Assembly: GCA_017987115.1 (NCBI GenBank)
Contig: JAGNUG010000024.1
Span: 1 to 38,980 of the forward strand
DNA from: Flavobacteriales bacterium
GTDB taxonomy: Bacteria > Bacteroidota > Bacteroidia > Flavobacteriales_F > PHOS-HE28
DNA: 38,980 nt
Direction of reading: 5' to 3'
The position numbers and the translations under genes were made by a program. The notes under the pieces were generated by a model. It did not search any database. It worked only from the letters and a program-made list of their open reading frames with translations, and had not been told where the DNA came from. Shown one piece after another: positions 33,063-38,980 of the stretch; position 1 is the first letter of the stretch, and each line of letters opens with the position of its first letter.

Positions 33063-35033
33063 ATGAGGCATCTTGGACAAGTCTATTTGTTTGCAGGGAT
33101 CCTTGGCGTTACAGCCAGTGCTGCCCCACCACAGAACGATTCGCTCTGGGGTATTTGGAGTACAACCCACCTTCCGGACAGCGCCAGATTGAAAGCCATG
33201 CAGATCCTCGCTTGGCGGGCCGTTTTCGTACAACCCGATAGCGGCATGGCCCTTGCGCAAATGCAATTGGTCTTGGCCGATAGTGCCAGCGATGACCGAG
33301 CGCGATACGAGGCATATACCACCTTGGCTGTGGGTAGCAGTATGAAAAGCGACTATCCATTGGCCTTATCACATCTGCAGCAATGCTTGACCATTTCCCG
33401 GAAAATGGGCGATCTGAACCGCGAGGCGAACGCCTATAGCAACCTTAGCAACGTATACCGAAATCTGGGCGATCTGCCAACAGCTCTAACACAGTTGCAA
33501 AAGAGCCTGCGCATCGATACGCAACTTGGCAATGACGAAGGGCTGGCCGGCACTTATAACAACATCGGCAACGTGCATACTGAGCTGCATGATCTGGCCG
33601 AGGCCTTGGAGAACTACGAACTCAGTGCCGCACTATACGCCAAAGGGAACAATGTAAAGGGCCGTGCACAAGCACTGATGAATTTGGGCGCCACACACCT
33701 GGACCTGGGTGAGCGGACCTTGGCACTGGAAGAGTTCAACGAGAGCTTGGCACTTTACCGCAGTATGGGACGCACGCTGGAAACGGGAATGGCATACAAC
33801 AATCTGGGCCGTAACTATGGAGAGCTTGGTCGGATCCAAGAGGCATATGCCGCACTCGATTCCGCACACGCCTTATTCACGGAGATCGGTAGCGCTCGGC
33901 AGCTTTCCCGCAACCTATACCACAGGGGTACTTTGCTGTTGAAACAAGGCAATGCCATTGCGGCCCGCAACGCTTGTGACAAAGGTCTAAAGGTCGCTCG
34001 CAAGTCGGACCTCGACCTACAGCGCAAGGAGTGCAGCGAATGCTTAATGCAGGCATACGAGCAGCTCGGCGATCTGTCCAGCGCGTTCCATGCACAGAAG
34101 GAATACATGGCCGTCAGCGATTCGCTGGACCAACGCAATAATGCCAAGGAAGTGTTGCGACTTGACCTGCAAAGGCAGTTCCAGCAGCAGCAGATAGCGG
34201 ACAGTTTAGTGGCGGAACGAGCGCGCTTTGCCGTTGAGCTTTCACATAGTAAGGAACTGGGCCGTGAAGAACGGAGGCGCAACTTGCTGATCTTGGGTGC
34301 AGCCATGCTGCTCTTACTGGCGGGAGGATTATGGAACCGCTTGCGATTCACCCACCGTTCGCGAAGCGCCATCGCACGCGAAAAAGAGCGCAGCGACGAC
34401 CTCCTGCACAACATCCTACCTCAGGAGGTGGCCTCCGAACTGAAGGAGAAAGGTCGTGCCCAAGCACGCCACTTGGATGAGGTCACTGTGCTGTTCACTG
34501 ACCTCAAAGGATTCACCCAGATCAGCAAACAGTTCTCCCCAGCCGAGCTCGTGGCTGAATTGGATACCTGTTTCCGGGCCTTTGATGCGATCGTCGGTAA
34601 ATATCAAGTAGAGAAGATCAAGACCATCGGCGACGCGTACATGGCCGCAGGTGGCGTGCCCGAAGCACGGAACGGATCGGCGGTGGACACCGTGTGTGCC
34701 GCGCTGGCCATGCAGAAATTCATGGTAGAGCGCTATCGTGAACGCAGCGTCTTAGGCTTGCCCGCCTTCCAAATGCGTGTGGGCTGCCACAGTGGTCCGG
34801 TGGTTGCAGGCATTGTGGGTAGCCGCAAGTTCCAATACGACATTTGGGGCGACACCGTGAACACTGCCAGCCGTATGGAAAGCAGCGGCGAAGTGGGCCA
34901 AGTGAACATCAGTGCGGCAACGTTGGCCTTATTGCAGGTTCAAGCCGCCAACGAATTCCAATTTACCGCGCGTGGATTGATGGATGCCAAGGGTAAAGGC
35001 GCCTTGGAAATGTTCTTTGTGTCCGAAGTCTGA
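33063..35033 (+). CDS. TPR-containing class III adenylate cyclase
   Basis: 656 residues from ATG 33063. A signal-like start (YLFAGILGVTASAAPP) is followed by about eight TPR repeats (about 85-335; AYSNLSNVYRNLGDLPTALT, TYNNIGNVHTELHDLAEALE, AQALMNLGATHLDLGERTLA, AYNNLGRNYGELGRIQEAYA), a coiled coil (LQRQFQQQQIADSLVAERAR), one transmembrane helix (about 407-425, NLLILGAAMLLLLAGGLW) and a cytoplasmic cyclase domain (about 470-655). Cyclase motifs are VTVLFTDLKGFTQISKQFSP (metal Asp), VEKIKTIGDAYMAAGG (Lys for adenine) and FQYDIWGDTVNTASRMESSG (Asp for adenine; Arg and Asn catalytic). The Lys/Asp pair argues for ATP rather than GTP. Periplasmic TPRs probably sense a protein or envelope signal. 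It ends six bases from a convergent gene. Confidence 0.93.
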   Translation: MRHLGQVYLFAGILGVTASAAPPQNDSLWGIWSTTHLPDSARLKAMQILAWRAVFVQPDSGMALAQMQLVLADSASDDRARYEAYTTLAVGSSMKSDYPLALSHLQQCLTISRKMGDLNREANAYSNLSNVYRNLGDLPTALTQLQKSLRIDTQLGNDEGLAGTYNNIGNVHTELHDLAEALENYELSAALYAKGNNVKGRAQALMNLGATHLDLGERTLALEEFNESLALYRSMGRTLETGMAYNNLGRNYGELGRIQEAYAALDSAHALFTEIGSARQLSRNLYHRGTLLLKQGNAIAARNACDKGLKVARKSDLDLQRKECSECLMQAYEQLGDLSSAFHAQKEYMAVSDSLDQRNNAKEVLRLDLQRQFQQQQIADSLVAERARFAVELSHSKELGREERRRNLLILGAAMLLLLAGGLWNRLRFTHRSRSAIAREKERSDDLLHNILPQEVASELKEKGRAQARHLDEVTVLFTDLKGFTQISKQFSPAELVAELDTCFRAFDAIVGKYQVEKIKTIGDAYMAAGGVPEARNGSAVDTVCAALAMQKFMVERYRERSVLGLPAFQMRVGCHSGPVVAGIVGSRKFQYDIWGDTVNTASRMESSGEVGQVNISAATLALLQVQAANEFQFTARGLMDAKGKGALEMFFVSEV

Positions 35034-35039
35034 AGCGGC

Positions 35040-36002
35040 CTATTTAACGAGCAACCGATCAGTGACCACACCTTGGGGCGAACGCAGCACAACCGTATAG
35101 ATCCCTGGAACCAGGTGCTGCAGATCCACTATGATCTGCTGGGCTACACCGGCCAGCTCCAGCTCCCGTACCGTTCGCCCGGAAGCATCAAGCAGATGAC
35201 CTGAAGCAGGCTGCGTAGACCAGCGCAGAACGACTTGATCATGCGCTGGATTAGGAACTATTTGTAGGGGCTTGCCTATTCCTGTTTGCGGTATGCCAAG
35301 CACCGCGCCTGAACGCAGCCCTTCGTATGCTTCGTCCGTGAAAGATGAACCGTTCACCTGGATCACATCAACCCCATCGCATCGCACTTTCAAATGACCT
35401 CCGGCGATACCATTGCTACCAGCATCGCTCAATTCCACACCGAAACAGGCATTTACAGGCAGACTTAGCCATTGCGTTTCAGTGCTCGTCGGATTGGTAT
35501 AAGGACCGCCTTGCGCCAAGACTTGCCCCAGGTCATTGCGGATCAACCAAGTGGTCTCGCTTGGCTGCTCATCCGTGAGCACCTCAACCTCCACTGTCTG
35601 TAGTCCACAGGTAGTGGCAGCTGCGCCAACCGTAAAGCTGGACACATTGCCCGTACTGTCCTCATCGGGGACTCCGTTCACCGAGATGATGTGGAATTCA
35701 AGCACATCCCCTTCAACGGCGGACACGGTGGGCATGGCGGGTTGGCGCACCTCGTCGGTTACCGCTGGCACAGCCAGCTGCCAGTTGAATGAGTTCAGGA
35801 TAAGCCCATTCTTCCACGTCTCTACTACACAAGCTCCCATACTTTGCGTACCAACGTTCTGGATGCGCAACACCGGTGTTACGGAATCACCGCACGCAAA
35901 GCGCAATCCCCGATAAGCCAAGATGCGGGCATCATGATCCTGCTGCGCCCGGAGATCAGCAACTGCGAGAAGGAGCAGGAAAAGGAGCAGTAGGTTCTTC
36001 AT
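35040..36002 (-). CDS. T9SS-exported hypothetical protein
   Basis: 320 residues from ATG 36002 (a GTG sits one codon earlier). Signal peptide MKNLLLLFLLLLAVADLRAQ. Residues about 25-120 form a CARDB-like beta domain (GDSVTPVLRIQNVGTQSMGA and CVVETWKNG). A second beta domain (about 130-230) carries TVEVEVLTDEQPSETTWLIR, CFGVELSDAGSNGIAGGHLK and VRCDG, and resembles domains found in Bacteroidota metalloprotease tails. The T9SS sorting domain (about 245-320) has IVPNPAHDQVVLRW, LLDASGRTVRELELAGVAQQ and LVPGIYTVVLRS. There is no recognisable catalytic motif. Confidence 0.85.
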   Translation of the reverse strand: MKNLLLLFLLLLAVADLRAQQDHDARILAYRGLRFACGDSVTPVLRIQNVGTQSMGACVVETWKNGLILNSFNWQLAVPAVTDEVRQPAMPTVSAVEGDVLEFHIISVNGVPDEDSTGNVSSFTVGAAATTCGLQTVEVEVLTDEQPSETTWLIRNDLGQVLAQGGPYTNPTSTETQWLSLPVNACFGVELSDAGSNGIAGGHLKVRCDGVDVIQVNGSSFTDEAYEGLRSGAVLGIPQTGIGKPLQIVPNPAHDQVVLRWSTQPASGHLLDASGRTVRELELAGVAQQIIVDLQHLVPGIYTVVLRSPQGVVTDRLLVK

Positions 36003-36021
36003 CACATAATCTGTTAGCTCG

Positions 36022-36029
36022 CAAAAATA
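36022..36029 (-). promoter_or_regulatory. -7 promoter element of the 36002 gene
   Basis: The reverse strand reads TATTTTTG, exact for TANNTTTG, 19 bases upstream of the ATG at 36002. No TTG at the usual -33 spacing. Confidence 0.45.
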
Positions 36030-36385
36030 GCGTGCCGATGGACCATGCGACCATAGAACATTGGTTGACAGCGCGGACTTGTTTCAGTCAAGCAAGAAAG
36101 GTCCTTATGCTTTGCAAAGGCTAAGATCCCATGACATGCTTCATTCTAACGTGATCTACACTGCGTGGAACTATGAAGTCGGATATCGATCTCGTGATCC
36201 TGCACCAGACCGAACAGGCTATCAGAACTGAATAGCATACCTGACAGCGTGGGTCCGATCAGCGCTCGAACGGAAAAAACGTTTCGCCAGAATACGCAAG
36301 GCCAATTGAAATTTTATAATCATGTGCAGATCATTGGATCAATATCGATCTTGATCGAACAAGGTGAAGTCGTTTCCCCAACTTC
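36030..36385. other. intergenic stretch without recognised content
   Basis: 356 bases between the T9SS gene promoter and the DUF2200 stop. I see no credible reading frame on either strand, no RNA-gene signature, and no inverted repeat followed by a T-run. Confidence 0.6.
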
Positions 36386-36736
36386 TCACTTCCTCAAGAT
36401 CGACTCCATTTTCTTTCCCCGTGCCAGCTCATCCACCAACTTGTCCAAGTAACGGATCTGTTGCATGAGCGGGTCTTCTATGTCTTCTACTCGATAGCCG
36501 CAGATCAAGCCTGTGATCTTGGAGACGTTCGGATTCATCTTCGGTGCTTTGGCAAAGAATGTTTCGAAGTCGATCTTCTTATCGAGCACTTTTTGGAGCG
36601 CTTTCTCATTGTAGCCAGTTAGCCAATGGATGACGGTGTGCAGCTCCTCTATTGTGCGACCTTTCTTTTCCACTTTGGTGACGTAATGGGGATAGACGCT
36701 CGCGAAGGACATGCGGAAAACTCTTGTGTAGTCCAT
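36386..36736 (-). CDS. DUF2200 family protein
   Basis: 116 residues from ATG 36736 ([20 protein letters not shown]); the frame opens earlier at a TTG (36757), which is unlikely. The full DUF2200 pattern is visible: [74 protein letters not shown] and [19 protein letters not shown]. It is a small cytoplasmic protein of unknown function, usually encoded alone. The family is scattered across bacteria, consistent with horizontal spread. Here it is isolated among T9SS genes and divergent from the next one. Confidence 0.92.
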   Translation of the reverse strand: MDYTRVFRMSFASVYPHYVTKVEKKGRTIEELHTVIHWLTGYNEKALQKVLDKKIDFETFFAKAPKMNPNVSKITGLICGYRVEDIEDPLMQQIRYLDKLVDELARGKKMESILRK

Positions 36737-36951
36737 GGTGGTTGTGGTTGACTTCAAAGGTGTGAATATTGCAGTTAGACAAGAGGCAATCGGTGAGATG
36801 GGTATTCATTAATTGATTCATCTTAATTCTCTTCGTTCCTTATACGATTTAGTGGGACATGAGCCAGTTGCCTGTTCTGTCTATATTCGTAGTAACATCT
36901 TACACTGCTGGCATCGCTACTTCGGCCGTTCAATTAACATTAAGTATAGAA

Positions 36952-38649
36952 ATGAATACCAGACTCTTGATCCTGACTCTATGCTTTCCGATGCTTGTCC
37001 ATGCTCAAACTGTTCATTGGGCAAATGGCTATGGCGGACCAGATAGTGATAAGGGCAATGCGGTTGCAGTGGATACCGAAGACAATGTGCTCATAACCGG
37101 TTCTTTCAGCGACAGCTTTGAGTTAGGCACATCTGGCATAACCCTTACATCTGCTGGTGGTACGGACATCTTCGTTGCCAAGATAGGACCAGATGGAATT
37201 CTAGCTTGGGCGTTCGGAATCGGTGTTGGTGGTACATACAACGATGAAGGCAAAGGAATCGCCTCGGATGCACAAGGCAACGTGTATGTGACTGGTAGTT
37301 TTAAGGGAACGGATGTGGACTTCGACCCGGGACCGGATACCTTCCCGATGACTTCAGTGAATCAGGAGGATATATTCGTATGCAAATTCTCTCCCATTGG
37401 TGAATTGATATGGGCTTATTCCTTCGGTGGCTCATCCCCAGACCGAGGGAATGGGATCACCGTCGATGATACGGGAAATGTCTTTGTAGTTGGCCGTGTC
37501 GCAGGCACTGTTGATTTCGATCCAGGGCCGGAAAACCACTCGCTAATTACCGATACTTATGATGCATTCGTCTTGTCGGTGGATACTGATGGCAACTACC
37601 GTTGGGCGGTCAACTTTCTAGGAACCGGTGCTGATGAAGGACATGATGTTGCGTTGGATGATGCCGGTAATGTCTTTGTCTCCGGAGAATACCTTGTTGA
37701 TATTGACTTAGACCCTGGACCAAATACAGTATTCGTAGCGGATGCCGGTCCTTCTACGGATGCGTTCATTTGTAAACTGGATCCCAATGGCGAATATCTG
37801 TGGTCAGCGACATTGGCCTCCGCGGCAGGGGCTGATCAGGTACTAGCACTTGCAATAGATGATCAAGGAAATGTTTTTGGCACTGGAGAGTTTCACGGTG
37901 ATCCCCTCACCGTAGCCACTCCCTCCGATACCATCGACATACCCTACACCGGCGAAACCGATGTCTTCATAATAAAGCTCAACAACGCCGGCCCCTTGGA
38001 ATGGGCTCGAGCGATAGCTGGGCCACAAGCGCAGCACGCGTACGCTATTGCGGTTGATCAAGAAGGGTATGTGTACACCACGGGGTATGTGAATTCGAAC
38101 AGCGTAACCGACTTTGACCCTGGGCCTGAAGTGTATAACATTGCTGCTAGCAACCCGTCCTTGTTCCTGTCCGTGTTGAATTCAGCGGGGGAGTTCGAAT
38201 GCGCGAAGATTACGACATCTTCTTCGGGTTGGGACCAGGGAAACGGCATCGCATTGGACGGCGATGACAATCTTTATCTCACAGGTTATTTCAACAATAC
38301 GACTGACTTCGACCTCAGCGAAGAAGGAACCGCAGAACTTCTGACCGCAGGCACGGCAGACATATTCGTACTTAAGATGACCAGCGCTTGCTCGATAATT
38401 TTGGACATCGAAGGAATTACCTCAAGCACAATGCGAATTTCACCAAACCCTGCTGGTGAAATACTACGTGTAGAGTTATTGGACGTAAGTGGAAGGGCAA
38501 CTCTGGACATTCTCGACCTGACCGGTAAGCACGTGCTGTCCCAAACGTTAAAGTGCACGACATCAATTGTAGATGTGACAAGTCTTCAGCCAGGCATCTA
38601 CTTGATAAAAACAGATGGCCAACCACCAGTACGCTTTGTAAAAATGTAG
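36952..38649 (+). CDS. T9SS cargo protein with SBBP-type beta-propeller repeats
   Basis: 565 residues from ATG 36952, chosen for its signal peptide (MNTRLLILTLCFPMLVHAQ); the frame opens at 36859. Residues about 25-490 contain seven or so blade-like repeats of the form GIAxDxxGNVYVTGxFxGxxDFDPGP...DIFVxKxxxxGELxWA (e.g. GIASDAQGNVYVTGSFKGTD, GITVDDTGNVFVVGRVAGTV, DVALDDAGNVFVSGEYLVDI, AIAVDQEGYVYTTGYVNSNS). FDPGP or a close variant recurs at least four times. This is the SBBP (beta-propeller) family. The C-terminal T9SS domain (about 490-565) has MRISPNPAGEILRVELLDV and LQPGIYLIKTDGQPPVRFVK. Probably a surface-exposed propeller; ligand unknown. Confidence 0.88.
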   Translation: MNTRLLILTLCFPMLVHAQTVHWANGYGGPDSDKGNAVAVDTEDNVLITGSFSDSFELGTSGITLTSAGGTDIFVAKIGPDGILAWAFGIGVGGTYNDEGKGIASDAQGNVYVTGSFKGTDVDFDPGPDTFPMTSVNQEDIFVCKFSPIGELIWAYSFGGSSPDRGNGITVDDTGNVFVVGRVAGTVDFDPGPENHSLITDTYDAFVLSVDTDGNYRWAVNFLGTGADEGHDVALDDAGNVFVSGEYLVDIDLDPGPNTVFVADAGPSTDAFICKLDPNGEYLWSATLASAAGADQVLALAIDDQGNVFGTGEFHGDPLTVATPSDTIDIPYTGETDVFIIKLNNAGPLEWARAIAGPQAQHAYAIAVDQEGYVYTTGYVNSNSVTDFDPGPEVYNIAASNPSLFLSVLNSAGEFECAKITTSSSGWDQGNGIALDGDDNLYLTGYFNNTTDFDLSEEGTAELLTAGTADIFVLKMTSACSIILDIEGITSSTMRISPNPAGEILRVELLDVSGRATLDILDLTGKHVLSQTLKCTTSIVDVTSLQPGIYLIKTDGQPPVRFVKM

Positions 38650-38712
38650 CTATTGCGTGAGAGATTGAAGCGGAAAGCCCGACCCGAGGTTTTGCGAGGG
38701 GATCGCCCAAAA

Positions 38713-38752
38713 AGAATATCGAACAAGGAACATCGAATGATGAATTTCGAAG
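38713..38752. repeat. ATCGAA/TTCGAA-rich dispersed-repeat-like segment
   Basis: The intergenic segment reads AGAATATCGAACAAGGAACA then TCGAATGATGAATTTCGAAG, with ATCGAA twice and TTCGAA once in 40 bases. From memory, strings of this kind recur between genes in many Bacteroidota genomes. Only one copy is in this window, so dispersal cannot be shown here. Confidence 0.4.
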
Positions 38753-38768
38753 TGCTCCTTGCCGTGCA

Positions 38769-38980
38769 TCAATTCAAATTCAAGTACGCACCCAGCCCGT
38801 GCACGCCACCCTCTCTTCCGTACCCACTTTCCTTGTAGCCGCCGAACGGTGAGGTGGGATCGAACTTGTTGAAGGTGTTGGCCCAGATGACGCCTGCGCG
38901 GAGTTTGGTGGTGAGGTTGAAGATCTTGGAGCCTTTGTCCGTCCACACGCCGGCGCTTAGGCCGTAGGGGGTGTTGTTGG
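38769..38980 (-). CDS. aldehyde dehydrogenase, C-terminal end
   Basis: The gene enters from the right edge on the minus strand; only the last 70 codons are visible, with the stop at 38771-38769. The segment reads NNTPYGLSAGVWTDKGSKIF, LRAGVIWANTFNKFDPTSPF and GGYKESGYGREGGVHGLGAY, ending LNLN. This is the conserved C-terminal part of NAD(P)-dependent aldehyde dehydrogenases (GxxWxNxxN...PFGGxKxSGxGREGG). In related bacteria such a gene often precedes the short ALDH homologue (here at 27772-28749), but about 10 kb of other genes now separate the two. The active-site part lies outside the window. Confidence 0.93.
   Translation of the reverse strand, partial: NNTPYGLSAGVWTDKGSKIFNLTTKLRAGVIWANTFNKFDPTSPFGGYKESGYGREGGVHGLGAYLNLN

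Noticed and set aside
33815-34414. Minus-strand frame of 199 codons inside the cyclase gene
   Set aside because: Leu/Ser/Arg-rich shadow of the TPR region; no family features.
36006-36385. Small gene in the gap before DUF2200
   Set aside because: Only short frames without a credible start, motif or hydrophobic pattern.
1-38980. CRISPR arrays, transposases, integrases, tRNA or rRNA genes
   Set aside because: No regularly spaced direct repeats, no transposase or recombinase motifs and no recognisable stable RNA were found on reading both strands.

Overview
The window looks like chromosomal DNA of a Bacteroidota bacterium, most likely an uncultured Flavobacteriales-type lineage. The evidence is several secreted proteins ending in type IX secretion (T9SS) C-terminal sorting domains, exact Bacteroidota-type -7 promoter elements (TANNTTTG) upstream of at least seven transcription units, a methionine synthase split into two genes, and a heme-copper oxidase locus with two tandem subunit III genes. 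No rRNA, tRNA, CRISPR array, transposase or phage gene was found.

Layout. 1-1350: end of a YD-repeat (RHS-like) protein with an apparent frameshift, a small secreted protein built from six exact 22-residue repeats, and the decayed tail of a T9SS protein. 1360-8840 (minus): a SAM-I riboswitch with a terminator-like hairpin, then split methionine synthase (substrate half, then B12/folate/activation half), then an OmpA-like protein, a TolC-like outer-membrane protein and tsaB. 9054-10983: two divergent SAM-dependent methyltransferases. 11007-15624 (minus): heme O synthase, two oxidase subunit III proteins, subunit IV, a SCO copper chaperone, DUF420 and a small CxxC membrane protein. Subunits I and II are not present.

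15729-23281 (minus): a surface-polysaccharide block. A WecA-like initiating glycosyl-1-phosphate transferase lies between two Wzi-like beta-barrel proteins; upstream are fcl and gmd (GDP-L-fucose synthesis) and cysQ. 23482-25091 (minus): a tiny zinc ribbon, a CsaA-like tRNA-binding protein, an SRPBCC protein and an ArsR regulator with a perfect palindromic operator over its own promoter. 25168-27678: a methyltransferase, a T9SS-exported protein and an outer-membrane beta-barrel protein.

27772-38980: a short aldehyde-dehydrogenase homologue without the catalytic half (minus), and at the right edge the C-terminus of a full-type aldehyde dehydrogenase (minus). Between them lie about 10 kb of accessory genes: two large T9SS cargo proteins, one smaller T9SS protein, a TPR-transmembrane class III adenylate cyclase, DUF2200 and a multiply broken YdeI/DUF1801 gene.

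No single wholly new defence or mobile system stands out. The most unusual items are the 22-residue repeat protein, histone-H1-like basic tails on two metabolic enzymes, a -7 element placed 6-10 bases before the start codon of four genes (suggesting leaderless mRNAs), the catalytically empty ALDH homologue, and the self-operator of the ArsR/SRPBCC cassette.
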